Shown: positions 16,971 through 24,784, counted from the first letter of the stretch. The stretch: 63,044 bases of DNA from Pseudomonadota bacterium (GCA_023422775.1 JAFAGM010000024.1:1-63044), one strand, 5' to 3'. Translations and numbers: made by a program. The notes: generated by a model not told the origin, from the letters alone.

Positions 16971-18050
16971 ATGGAAATTCAGGACGGGACGCCGCGCCCC
17001 GGCAAGATGTTTCTGTCCATCGTTGTGCCCTGCTACAACGAACAGGAGGGCTTGCGCGAATTCCACCGTCGGATGACGACCGCCGCCCGCGCGCTGTGCG
17101 GCCAGCGGTTCGAACTGATCCTGGTCGATGACGGCTCGACCGACAACACCTGGAAGCTGATCAACCAGCTCTCCGCGGAAGACCGCAACGTCGTAGCGGT
17201 ACGGCTTTCCCGCAATCACGGACATCAACTGGCGCTGACGGCCGGGCTGTCAACCATACGCGGCGACCTCGTGCTGGTCATCGATGCCGATTTGCAGGAT
17301 CCGCCGGAACTGCTGAGGCCGATGTACGAAATGATGGCGGAGGAAGGCGCCGACGTCGTCTACGGTCTGCGGCGCAGCCGCGCCGGCGAAACCCGCTTCA
17401 AGAAGATGTCCGCCGAGGCCTTCTATCGGCTACTCGCCAGGATCACGCGGGTCCATATTCCGGTCGATACCGGCGACTTCAGGCTGATGAGCCGTCGCAT
17501 CTCCGACCAGCTCGTGCAGATGCCGGAGCACGACCGTTTCATCCGCGGCATGGTCGCCTGGCTCGGCTACAAGCAGGTCGCCTGTGAATACGACCGTCAT
17601 CCGCGGTATGCCGGCAGCACCAAGTATCCGCTGGCGAAAATGATGAGCTTTGCGGCGGACGCGCTGATCAGCTTCTCGATGGTGCCGCTGCGCATCGCGA
17701 CCTATGTCGGCGCGCTCCTGACCGCCCTCCTCACCTTTGTCGGTATCGGCGCCGTCATCGGCTGGATCCTGTCCGGCACCGTGCCGGGATGGACCAGCCT
17801 GACGCTACTGGTCGTCATGATCTCCTCGATCCAGCTTCTGGTGCTCGGTCTGATCGGCGAATATATCGGCCGCATCTATATCCAGTCGAAGAACCGCCCG
17901 TTGTTCGTGATCTCGCATCTCCACCGGCGCGGGCGGCTGCCGCACAACACGGCCGACGGCGGGAACGACATCGAGATGGAGTCGTTCAAGACCCTGCTGG
18001 CCCAGCCGGGACAGAGAGCGCGCAGCCCTGCCTACGACGAGGCTTCCTGA
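16971..18050 (+). CDS. GT2-family glycosyltransferase, DPM1/GtrB-like, with two membrane helices
   Basis: A 359-residue family 2 glycosyltransferase. LSIVVPCYNEQEGL begins the GT-A domain; nucleotide and metal contacts are in LILVDDGSTDNTW and LVLVIDADLQDPPELL. VDTGDFRLMSRR is typical of polyprenyl-phosphate glycosyltransferases (ArnC, GtrB, DPM1). Two C-terminal membrane helices (about residues 245-265 and 280-300) end in IGEYIGRIYIQSKNRPLF. It probably transfers a sugar to undecaprenyl phosphate for envelope modification. The stop shares one base with the next gene's ATG (TGATG), so the pair is translationally coupled. Confidence 0.9.
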   Translation: MEIQDGTPRPGKMFLSIVVPCYNEQEGLREFHRRMTTAARALCGQRFELILVDDGSTDNTWKLINQLSAEDRNVVAVRLSRNHGHQLALTAGLSTIRGDLVLVIDADLQDPPELLRPMYEMMAEEGADVVYGLRRSRAGETRFKKMSAEAFYRLLARITRVHIPVDTGDFRLMSRRISDQLVQMPEHDRFIRGMVAWLGYKQVACEYDRHPRYAGSTKYPLAKMMSFAADALISFSMVPLRIATYVGALLTALLTFVGIGAVIGWILSGTVPGWTSLTLLVVMISSIQLLVLGLIGEYIGRIYIQSKNRPLFVISHLHRRGRLPHNTADGGNDIEMESFKTLLAQPGQRARSPAYDEAS

Positions 18051-18649
18051 TGAAGGCAATCCTGAATCATCCCGCGCTCTACCAGGCCTACCAGAATGCC
18101 GGTGGCTTCTTCGGCGCCCGCATCAAGGCGATCGCCGATTACCTGACGCTGCAGCCGGGAATGCGGGTGATCGATATCGGATGCGGGCCCGGCCATATCC
18201 TGCGCCACCTCCCCAATGACATCGAATATACCGGCTTCGATATCGACGAGGCCTATATCGCATATGCGCGACGATCGTTCGGACATCTCGGCACGTTTCA
18301 CTGCCGTCATTTCGATGCCGCAGCCGCTCGCGAATTCGCCGGCACCGATGTGGTCATGATGAACGGCGTGCTGCATCACATCGCCGACGACGGCCTGCAG
18401 GCCACGCTCGCCGACATCCGCGACGTCCTCAAGCGCGACGGCGTTCTGTTCACCCTCGACGGCTGTTACCGCGAGGGCCAGTCGCCCATCGCCAAATGGC
18501 TGCTCGACAACGACCGCGGCGAATTCGTCCGCGACCGCGACGGCTACGATCAGGTGCTTCGCCGCGCCTTTGGAAAGGTGAACCTCGCCATTCGCGACGA
18601 CTATTCGCGCGTGCCCTATACGTTCATCATTGGCGTCTCGCAGAAATAG
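18050..18649 (+). CDS. Class I SAM-dependent methyltransferase coupled to the glycosyltransferase
   Basis: A 199-residue methyltransferase with motif I MRVIDIGCGPGHILRHLP, an acidic motif YTGFDIDEAYIAYAR and VVMMNGVLHHIADDGLQATLADIRDVLKRDGVLFTLDG. The coupling with a polyprenyl-phosphate glycosyltransferase suggests a sugar or lipid-linked sugar as substrate, but this is inference. It is unrelated in detail to the methyltransferase at 16040-16735, although both have the HHI motif of Methyltransf_11/25 proteins. No membrane segment is present. Confidence 0.85.
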   Translation: MKAILNHPALYQAYQNAGGFFGARIKAIADYLTLQPGMRVIDIGCGPGHILRHLPNDIEYTGFDIDEAYIAYARRSFGHLGTFHCRHFDAAAAREFAGTDVVMMNGVLHHIADDGLQATLADIRDVLKRDGVLFTLDGCYREGQSPIAKWLLDNDRGEFVRDRDGYDQVLRRAFGKVNLAIRDDYSRVPYTFIIGVSQK

Positions 18650-19141
18650 CTTTCCGCAAGGGCTCAGTCGTTCCGGCGCATGATGTCGATGCCATCGACC
18701 GTGCGCACCAGCGAATAGGGCTTGAGTAGCTGCGATCGGTCGATCCGCGGGGGTCGCCTGGCTCGGGACCGCGATCGACGCATGCCCGCTCGTCGCGCGC
18801 GATCGATAGCGCGGATCAGAGTCCCGCAGGCCCGTTCAAGGCCGGACAAGCACGATTAACCACGCATTAACCATTGTGGCGGCAAGATTCCTTGATCCAG
18901 GAATCTGATTCCGGTTTGTTCTCATTAAGACTTGTAACCGCGATCAACTGTGGACGACGGCACTTTGGCCTGTGGACGGATTCAGGGGTGAGTTGCGCAG
19001 ATTCCGCAAATCACATCACTTGAACCTCGGCAGGCCCCGGGAACCAGGCGAACGGGAATTGCAATCGGCAGCGATGCATGAGTTCAAGCGCGCTGCTGCC
19101 CGTGAGTGTCAGAAGAATTCAAGAAACAAGGTCGAGACGGC
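18650..19141. other. 492-base stretch without a confident gene
   Basis: I see no convincing gene here. A minus-strand frame of 61 codons at 18664-18849 is very Arg-rich and has no usable ribosome-binding site. The right half is AT-richer than average (GATTAACCACGCATTAACC, TTGTTCTCATTAAGACTTG) and looks like the promoter region of the YbjN gene. A CtrA-type box is at 18856-18870. Confidence 0.6.
18856..18870. promoter_or_regulatory. CtrA-type box TTAA-N7-TTAA
   Basis: TTAA (18856-18859), seven bases (CCACGCA), TTAA (18867-18870), followed by CC. This matches the alphaproteobacterial CtrA consensus. It is 272 bases upstream of the chosen YbjN start, and such short sites arise by chance, though less often in GC-rich DNA. 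Confidence 0.4.
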
Positions 19142-19642
19142 ATGTCCCTCCTCGAAGGCATCATTGAATCCCGGATCAACCCGCTCGGGGTGGTCGAGGA
19201 CATAGCTACCGATAACAACTGGGCGTTCGAACGCTCCGGCGAGGATGAAGTCACGATCGTCTCCAGGGGCGACTGGACCGACTATCAACTCTCCTTCACG
19301 TGGATGGCCGAGATCGAGGCGCTGCATCTGGCCTGCGCGTTCGACATGAAGATCCCGCCCGCGCGGCGTGCGGAAGTGCAGCGGCTGATCGCGGCGGTCA
19401 ACGAGCAGTTATGGATCGGCCATTTCGACATCTGGACCCACACCGGCATGATCATGTACCGGCAGGCGCTGGTGCTGCCGGGCGGACTGACCGCCTCGAC
19501 CGCCCAATGCGAGTCCATGCTGGTCGGCGCCATCCACGCCTGCGAGCGCTACTACCCCGCGTTCCAGTTCGTGGTCTGGGCCGGCAAGACCGCGGCGGAA
19601 GCCATGAGCGCCGCGATGTTCGACACCGAGGGTGAGGCGTAG
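19142..19642 (+). CDS. YbjN domain-containing protein
   Basis: A 166-residue protein of the YbjN family (putative chaperone-like, related in fold to type III secretion chaperones). Visible core: INPLGVVEDIATDNNWAFERSGEDEVTIV, then LSFTWMAEIEALHLACAFDMKIP and NEQLWIGHFDIWTHTGMIMYRQALVLPGG. It is soluble and has no signal peptide. GTG 19106 is an upstream alternative; ATG 19142 with AAGG upstream gives the family's usual opening. It runs toward proC on the same strand, but a 128-bp repeat separates them. Confidence 0.87.
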   Translation: MSLLEGIIESRINPLGVVEDIATDNNWAFERSGEDEVTIVSRGDWTDYQLSFTWMAEIEALHLACAFDMKIPPARRAEVQRLIAAVNEQLWIGHFDIWTHTGMIMYRQALVLPGGLTASTAQCESMLVGAIHACERYYPAFQFVVWAGKTAAEAMSAAMFDTEGEA

Positions 19643-19678
19643 CTTTTCCCCGCTGCCCATTCTTCCCCATACATTCGA

Positions 19679-19806
19679 CGTCGTCCCTGCGAACGCAGGG
19701 ACTCATACGCCGCGGCGCCAGTTTGCGGGTAAAATGCTTGTCGCGCGGTCTTCGCTTCACTAGAACCGGCTGTGGTTATGGGTCCCTGCGTTCGCAGGGA
19801 CGACGG
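19679..19806. repeat. Dispersed repeat family 3, copy A (GTCCCTGCGTTCGCAGGGAC type)
   Basis: The ends are TCGTCCCTGCGAACGCAGGG and GTCCCTGCGTTCGCAGGGACG, each palindromic and mutually inverted. A diverged copy lies at 21190-21322, sharing a GTCGTCCC end, a CTATGGGTCCC block and the terminal GGGACGACGG. The right end runs into the proC leader. Confidence 0.85.
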
Positions 19807-19825
19807 CAGCGTTTGTGGTGACACC

Positions 19826-20644
19826 TTGAACACCGATGCACTTCAAAAACTCTACGGCACCATCGCGCTGGCCGGCGCCGGCAAGATGGGCGGCGCGATG
19901 CTGACCGGGTGGCTGGCCGGCGGCCTCGACCCCGCGCGCGTCGTCGTGATCGAGCCGCTGCCGTCTCCCGAGATCAGCGCACTCGCCGCCAGGGGCGTCC
20001 GCCTCAATCCGGCCGACGCCGGCTCCGCCGATACGCTCGTGGTAGCGGTGAAGCCGCAGATGTTCCGCGAGGCTGGACCGGCGCTGAAGAAGCTGGTCGG
20101 ACCGAATACGCTTGTGGTCTCGATCATGGCGGGCACGACGATCGCGGTGCTGGAGCAAGTCTGCGGCGGCATGGTGGTACGCGCCATGCCGAACACGCCG
20201 GCCGCGATCGGCCGCGGCATTACGGTTGCTGCCCCAGCGAAGAATGTCAGCGCTGCGCAACGCGCCACAGCCGACGCGCTGCTGCGCGCCACTGGTTCGG
20301 TCGAATGGGTGGACGACGAAAGCCTGATGGACGCCGTCACCGCCGTGTCCGGTTCCGGGCCCGCCTATGTCTTCCTGCTCGCCGAAGAACTCGCCCGCGC
20401 GGGTGTCGAAGCCGGCCTGCCCGCTGAACTCGCCACCAGGCTAGCGCGCGAGACGGTCGCAGGCTCCGGCGAGTTGCTGCATCGCTCCGATCTCGCTTCA
20501 GCAACGCTGCGCCAGAACGTCACCTCGCCCGGCGGCACCACCGCCGCCGCGCTGGAAGTGCTGATGGGCAAGGATGGCCTGCAGCCGCTGATGATCCGCG
20601 CCATTGCCGCGGCGACGAAGCGCTCGAAGGAACTGGCGAAATGA
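19826..20644 (+). CDS. proC: Pyrroline-5-carboxylate reductase
   Basis: Last step of proline synthesis: NAD(P)H reduction of pyrroline-5-carboxylate. The 272-residue protein shows IALAGAGKMGGAMLTGWL (dinucleotide fold), VVAVKPQMF, VVRAMPNTPAAIGRG and the signature AVSGSGPAYVFLLAEELARAGVEAGLP, then TSPGGTTAAALEVL. The frame stays open back to 19772, but that part reads through the flanking repeat (GPCVRRDDG). I therefore prefer the TTG at 19826, giving MNTDALQKLYGTIALAG. No strong ribosome-binding site is visible, so this start is uncertain. Confidence 0.93.
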   Translation: MNTDALQKLYGTIALAGAGKMGGAMLTGWLAGGLDPARVVVIEPLPSPEISALAARGVRLNPADAGSADTLVVAVKPQMFREAGPALKKLVGPNTLVVSIMAGTTIAVLEQVCGGMVVRAMPNTPAAIGRGITVAAPAKNVSAAQRATADALLRATGSVEWVDDESLMDAVTAVSGSGPAYVFLLAEELARAGVEAGLPAELATRLARETVAGSGELLHRSDLASATLRQNVTSPGGTTAAALEVLMGKDGLQPLMIRAIAAATKRSKELAK

Positions 20645-20655
20645 CTCGAGGTTAT

Positions 20656-20759
20656 CCTCATGGCGAGGAGGCACGCCAGCGCCGTCTCGAACCATGTGGC
20701 CCGGCTGGTGCGTGCGGCCATCCTTCGAGACGCCGCTTGCGCGGCTCCTCAGGATGAGG
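20656..20759. repeat. Dispersed repeat family 1, copy B (inverted, 104 bp)
   Basis: The inverted counterpart of 4636-4739 with the same length. On this strand it starts CCTCATGGCGAGGAGG, contains GTCTCGAACCATGTGGCCCG and CATCCTTCGAGACG, and ends CTCCTCAGGATGAGG. It lies between the convergent proC and thioesterase genes and may act as a bidirectional terminator-like stem. Confidence 0.85.
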
Positions 20760-20772
20760 TCAGAGCTTGCGG

Positions 20773-21168
20773 CTACTTCCCCGCAAGCCGTTTGTTGAAA
20801 TTCTCGACATTGACGAGCCCGCGGGCGTGACGGCCTTCGCCGAGCTTGCGCATGCCTTCGAAGGCTGCGACCTCGAAACGGATCACGCGACGCTCCACCG
20901 CGATCACGCTTGCCGTGGCGCGCACCGTCGCACCGACCAGCGCCGCCGCCAGATGGCGGATATCGACCTCGGTGCCGACCGTGACCCAGCCCGGCTGCAG
21001 CGAACCGCGGATGGCGTCGCCGGACGCCATCTCCATTTCCAGGATCATCATCGGTGTCGCATAGACCATCGGCATGCCCGGCACGAAATGCCCGACCGTA
21101 CGCTCGGCCGGCACGACCAGCGTCCGCTCGGCGCTCATACCGATCTTGATGAAGTCGCGTGCGTCCAT
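20773..21168 (-). CDS. Hotdog-fold acyl-CoA thioesterase, FlK (fluoroacetyl-CoA thioesterase)-like
   Basis: A 131-residue hotdog thioesterase. The catalytic trio of the FlK family appears as T38 (YATP), E46 and H72 (DIRHLAAA). Their spacing (8 and 26 residues) equals that of T42, E50 and H76 in Streptomyces cattleya FlK. FlK hydrolyses fluoroacetyl-CoA, but many relatives act on other short acyl-CoAs, and the aromatic lid residues of FlK are not evident here. Call the family with confidence and the fluoro-specificity as speculation. It is monocistronic between two repeats. Confidence 0.8.
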   Translation of the reverse strand: MDARDFIKIGMSAERTLVVPAERTVGHFVPGMPMVYATPMMILEMEMASGDAIRGSLQPGWVTVGTEVDIRHLAAALVGATVRATASVIAVERRVIRFEVAAFEGMRKLGEGRHARGLVNVENFNKRLAGK

Positions 21169-21189
21169 GGATGCTTCCGCGAGTGCGGT

Positions 21190-21322
21190 GTCGTCCCGGC
21201 CTTGCGCCGGTACCCATACCGCGTGATGCCTCGGTCAAAGCCGTGACGCCAACACCTGCCAAAACAACAAGCGCCGGTGGCTATGGGTCCCCGCGTTCGC
21301 GACGCGTTCGCGGGGACGACGG
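21190..21322. repeat. Dispersed repeat family 3, copy B
   Basis: Starts TGTCGTCCCGGCCTTGCGCCGG and ends GGGTCCCCGCGTTCGCGACGCGTTCGCGGGGACGACGG. Relative to copy A (19679-19806) it has an extra GACGCGTTCGC unit near the right end, which looks like a short internal duplication. It fills the gap between the thioesterase and tautomerase genes. Confidence 0.75.
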
Positions 21323-21336
21323 TAGAGAGAGCCGCG

Positions 21337-21540
21337 CTACTTCTTGGCCGCTGCCGCGCGCTCCACAAACGTCTTGCCGCCCTTCATCTTGTGGGCGAGC
21401 GGCGCTTCGTTGATCTGGATCACGACCGCATCGGCATCGACGCCGAGATTCTTGACCAGCGCCTGGGTGATGTCGCGCATCATGCCGGCCTTCTGTTCGT
21501 CGGTGCGGCCGGCGGCCATGCTCACGGTGATCTCAGGCAT
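21337..21540 (-). CDS. 4-oxalocrotonate tautomerase-family enzyme
   Basis: A 67-residue tautomerase. After removal of the initiator Met the protein starts with proline (MPEITVSMAAGRTDEQ), the catalytic base of the family, and GRTDEQKAGMMRDITQALVKNLGVDADAVVIQINE follows the beta-alpha-beta pattern. Small enzymes of this type keto-enol isomerise 2-hydroxy-dienoates; the physiological substrate is unknown. An upstream in-frame start (21591) is rejected because it would bury the catalytic proline, and GGGAG precedes ATG 21540. Confidence 0.88.
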   Translation of the reverse strand: MPEITVSMAAGRTDEQKAGMMRDITQALVKNLGVDADAVVIQINEAPLAHKMKGGKTFVERAAAAKK

Positions 21541-21619
21541 TCTCGTTTCTCCCTTTGCTCTTGCTACGTTCGCCACAAACTCAGTCCTCATCCCTGCATA
21601 ACGGCTCCGCCGTTATTGC

Positions 21620-21710
21620 TGGAGGAGCGGCCTGTTGGCCGCGTCTCGAAGGATGGCCTTATTGTCCTCATGGTTCGAGACGGCGCAAGGGCGCCTCCTC
21701 ACCATGAGGG
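21620..21710. repeat. Dispersed repeat family 1, copy C (left end shortened)
   Basis: Shares GAGGAGCG, GTCTCGAAGGATGGCC, CATGGTTCGAGAC and the CTCACCATGAGGG end with copy A, but lacks the first CCTCATCCT and the CACCAGCCGGG block. It ends two bases before the hisS stop, so it forms the 3' flank of hisS. Confidence 0.8.
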
Positions 21711-21712
21711 CT

Positions 21713-23245
21713 TTAATTCCACTTCACGTCATGGCGCGCCAGCACTTCGCGCACTCTTGCGACGATGTCGCCTTCGGCACACGAGAACTGCGCCGGACGC
21801 GTCTCGCGCCATTCCTGGTTGGAGGCGATCGCGGCGGCAGCCTTGGCGCCATCGATCAGATCCTTGATCTGGATTTCGCCGCGCGCCTTCTCGTCCGAGC
21901 CCTGGATGATCACGCAAGGCGAATTGCGGCGGTCGGCATATTTGAGCTGGTTGCCCATGTTCTTGGGATTGCCGAGATAGAGTTCGGCGCGGATGTTGGC
22001 GTTGCGGAGCTGCGCGACCATCTTCTGGTAATCGGCGACGCGGTCGCGATCGAACACGGTAACGACAACTGGCCCGAAGTCCGGCCGGGTGTCGAGCTTG
22101 CCGAGCATCGTCAGCGCCGCCTGCAGTCGCGACACGCCGATGGAAAATCCGGTCGCCGGCACCGGCTCGCCGCGGAAGCGCGAGACGAGGCCGTCATAGC
22201 GCCCGCCACCGCCGACCGAGCCGAAGCGCACGGGGCGGCCTTTTTCGTCCCGGGTTTCGAGCGTGAGTTCGACCTCGTAGACGGGGCCGGTGTAGTATTC
22301 GAGGCCGCGCACGACGGAAGGATCGATCACGATCCGATCCGAACCATAGCCGGACGCGCGGACCAATTTTTGAATCTCGAATAACTCAGTGACTCCTTCG
22401 AGCTCTAGATTCTGTCCCGCCGGAAGAGCACCGTCACTGGCTGAACCGGTAATCATGATCCCAAGCCCGTCAGGCCCTATGTCACCCGCAACGTCCGAAC
22501 CTATGCGGTTTATCACGCGAGTAGCCTGTTCGTCGTTCAATCCAGCTCCCTTCGTGAAGTCTCCGCTTTCGTCCTTCCGCCCCTCGCCTAGTAACTGCCT
22601 GACTCCATCTATGCCGAGCCGATCGAGCTTATCGATCGCCCTCAGCACCGTGAGCCTACGCCCAGCGTTCTCGTCGCCCCCCAACCCAATGCCTTCCATC
22701 ACCCCATCGAGCACCTTGCGGTTATTCACCTTCACCACGTAGCTGCCGCGGGGAATGCCCAGCGCTTCCATGGTGTCCGCCGCCATCATGCACATCTCGG
22801 CGTCGGCCGCCGGCGACGCCGAGCCCACGGTGTCGGCGTCGAACTGCATGAACTGGCGGAAGCGGCCGGGGCCGGGCTTTTCGTTGCGGTAGACGTAGCC
22901 TGCGCGATAGCTGCGATACGGCTTCGGCAGCGCATCGAAATTTTCAGCCACGTAGCGCGCCAGCGGCGCGGTCAGGTCGTAGCGCAGCGAGATCCACTGC
23001 TCGTCGTCGTCCTGGAACGAGAACACGCCCTCGTTCGGCCGGTCCTGGTCGGGCAGGAATTTGCCGAGCGCGTCGGTGAACTCCATCGCCGGCGTTTCGA
23101 CCGGTTCGAAACCGTAGCGCTCATAGACCTCGCGGATTTTCTCGACCATCCGGCGCGTCGCCGCAATCGCGGCCGGGCCGCGATCTTCCAGCCCGCGCGG
23201 CAGCCGCGCCTTCAGTTTCTGCGGTTTTTTCGGTTTTTCAGCCAT
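21713..23245 (-). CDS. hisS: Histidyl-tRNA synthetase
   Basis: A 510-residue class II synthetase charging tRNA-His. Visible: an N-terminal Lys-rich leader then ARLPRGLEDRGPAAI, motif 2 region SLRYDLTAPLARYVAEN and RSYRAGYVYRNEKPGPGRFRQFMQFDADTVG, histidine-site VRGLEYYTGPVYEVEL, motif 3 GGGGRYDGLVSRFRGEPVPATGFSIGVSRL and the anticodon domain. ATG 23245 is chosen over 23290 for a normal N-terminus. About 22365-22720 uses codons foreign to the rest (TTA, CTA, ATA, AGG, GGG, CTT, ACT), within the insertion domain; the frame is intact. Confidence 0.96.
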   Translation of the reverse strand: MAEKPKKPQKLKARLPRGLEDRGPAAIAATRRMVEKIREVYERYGFEPVETPAMEFTDALGKFLPDQDRPNEGVFSFQDDDEQWISLRYDLTAPLARYVAENFDALPKPYRSYRAGYVYRNEKPGPGRFRQFMQFDADTVGSASPAADAEMCMMAADTMEALGIPRGSYVVKVNNRKVLDGVMEGIGLGGDENAGRRLTVLRAIDKLDRLGIDGVRQLLGEGRKDESGDFTKGAGLNDEQATRVINRIGSDVAGDIGPDGLGIMITGSASDGALPAGQNLELEGVTELFEIQKLVRASGYGSDRIVIDPSVVRGLEYYTGPVYEVELTLETRDEKGRPVRFGSVGGGGRYDGLVSRFRGEPVPATGFSIGVSRLQAALTMLGKLDTRPDFGPVVVTVFDRDRVADYQKMVAQLRNANIRAELYLGNPKNMGNQLKYADRRNSPCVIIQGSDEKARGEIQIKDLIDGAKAAAAIASNQEWRETRPAQFSCAEGDIVARVREVLARHDVKWN

Positions 23246-23304
23246 GAGCGGGTTGGTACCAGCGCAGACGCTGTGCGGCAACCGGTGCATCTGTCAGATG
23301 AGCC

Positions 23305-23388
23305 GTCATTCCGGGGCGATGCGAAGCATCGAACCCGGAATCTGGAGATTCCGGGCCTGGTCCTGCGGACTATCCCGGAATGATGTCA
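23305..23388. repeat. Extragenic palindrome (GTCATTCCGGG type)
   Basis: Starts GTCATTCCGGGGCGATGCG and ends CTATCCCGGAATGATG, with an inner palindrome GGAATCTGGAGATTCC. The outer arms are inverted. It separates hisS and ilvE, which are on the same strand, and probably ends ilvE transcription. A single copy in this window. Confidence 0.8.
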
Positions 23389-23394
23389 CGCAGG

Positions 23395-24471
23395 TCACAT
23401 GACCTTCCGGATCCAGTCGTGCGGATCGGGCGCGCGGCCGTACTGGATATCGACCAATTTCTTGCGCAGCCCCATGGCAACGGGGCCGGCCGCGCCGCCG
23501 CTGATGAGAAAATCGCCGCTCGTGGAGCACACCTTGCCGATCGGCGAGATCACGGCTGCGGTGCCACAGGCGAAAGCCTCCTTCAGCTTGCCGCTGGCGG
23601 CGTCCGCACGCCACTGGTCGATCGTGTAGGGTTCCTCGCGCACCGGCGTGCCGGCATCCTTTGCGAGCGCGATGATCGAATCGCGGGTGATGCCCGGCAG
23701 GATCGTGCCGAGCGGCGGCGTCAGGAGCGAACCGTCCTCGAACACGAAGAACACGTTCATGCCGCCGAGTTCCTCGACGTAGCGGCGCTCGACCGCATCG
23801 AGGAAGACGACCTGGTCGCAGCCGTGCTCGATGGCTTCCGCTTGCGCGCGCAGGCTGGCCGCGTAATTGCCGCCGCACTTGACGGCGCCGGTGCCGCCGA
23901 TCGCGGCGCGCGTATAGTTCTCCGACACCCAGATCGACACCGGCGCAGGTCCGCCCTTGAAGTACGAGCCGACCGGCGAGGCGATGACGGCGAAGATGTA
24001 CTCGGACGACGGCTTGACGCCGAGGAAGACTTCGCTCGCGATCATGAAGGGCCGCAAATAGAGGCTGCCCTCGCCGCCCGGGATCCAGGCGCTGTCGATG
24101 CGCACGAGTTGCTCCACCGCTTCGATGAAGACCGACTCGGGCAGCGGCGCCATCGCCATGCGGTCGGCCGAGTCCTTGAAGCGCCTTGCGTTGGCGTCGG
24201 GGCGGAACAGGTTGACGCCGTTGTCGCGCTTGTAGGCCTTGAGGCCCTCGAAGATCTCCTGCGCGTAGTGCAGGACGGCGGTGGCCGGATCGAGCGGGAA
24301 ATTCGCGCGGGATTCGACGCGCGCGTCGTGCCAGCCCTTTGCCTGGTCGTAGCGGACGATGGCCATGTGGTCGGTGAAGATCCGGCCGAAGCCCGGGTCC
24401 ACGAGCCTGGCCGAGCGGTCCTGCTCGGATGTCTGATTCGCCGCCGGGTGGATATCGAACGTCAAACTCAT
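23395..24471 (-). CDS. ilvE: Branched-chain amino acid aminotransferase
   Basis: Final transamination of valine, leucine and isoleucine synthesis, PLP-dependent class IV. The 358-residue length and sequence fit the eukaryote-like group II BCATs: LHYAQEIFEGLKAYK, LYLRPFMIASEVFLGVKPS, the PLP lysine in GGTGAVKCGGNYAASL, VFLDAVERRYVEELGGMNVFFV and LPGITRDSIIALAKDAG. ATG 24471 has GGGAAG upstream, while an in-frame extension to 24705 lacks family similarity. It diverges from the MarR gene, and the shared 300-base gap holds an inverted repeat at the marR start. Confidence 0.95.
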   Translation of the reverse strand: MSLTFDIHPAANQTSEQDRSARLVDPGFGRIFTDHMAIVRYDQAKGWHDARVESRANFPLDPATAVLHYAQEIFEGLKAYKRDNGVNLFRPDANARRFKDSADRMAMAPLPESVFIEAVEQLVRIDSAWIPGGEGSLYLRPFMIASEVFLGVKPSSEYIFAVIASPVGSYFKGGPAPVSIWVSENYTRAAIGGTGAVKCGGNYAASLRAQAEAIEHGCDQVVFLDAVERRYVEELGGMNVFFVFEDGSLLTPPLGTILPGITRDSIIALAKDAGTPVREEPYTIDQWRADAASGKLKEAFACGTAAVISPIGKVCSTSGDFLISGGAAGPVAMGLRKKLVDIQYGRAPDPHDWIRKVM

Positions 24472-24763
24472 TTTGTTGCTTCCCGCTGTCGGAACCGGCG
24501 CCATTTCAGGCGCCGGCCTGTTCCTCCGCGCCGGCTGCCTGGTTCGCAAGCCGGTTTCCCTCGCCGGCAGGCCCACAGGACATGCTTTTGCGGAATGCCG
24601 AAGTCCAGTATGTTTGCCGATATGCCGCTCGACAATCGCACGGTAGTCCAATTTGCGGCCGCTGCCGCCATCTCTGGCTTTGCCGGCTGCCTGACACGTC
24701 GCCAAGATCGAAACGACTTAAAATTTCGCCGTCGCTGGCAGTTTTGTAACATTGAACCCAAGA

Positions 24764-24784
24764 TATGTCAACATGACTGACATA
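24764..24784. promoter_or_regulatory. Inverted repeat over the marR start codon, candidate autoregulatory operator
   Basis: TATGTCA (24764-24770) and TGACATA (24778-24784) are perfect inverted copies separated by 7 bases, and the marR ATG (24773) lies in the spacer. The size and AT-rich palindromic form fit sites bound by MarR-family dimers, which often repress their own gene. Binding is inference. Confidence 0.45.

Noticed and set aside
18664..18849. 61-codon minus-strand frame after the second methyltransferase
   Set aside because: Very Arg-rich, no ribosome-binding site. Its last residues (YSLVRTVDGIDIM) look protein-like, so a decayed gene fragment cannot be fully excluded.
20773..21540. 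Thioesterase and tautomerase as an operon for a degradative pathway
   Set aside because: They are on the same strand but separated by a 133-bp repeat and have no shared partner genes.
22389..22742. 117-codon plus-strand frame coinciding with the odd-codon tract of hisS
   Set aside because: Ser/Pro-rich without start signal or similarity. I considered that it might explain the codon anomaly as an overlapping gene, but the hisS protein is intact and the antisense product looks random.
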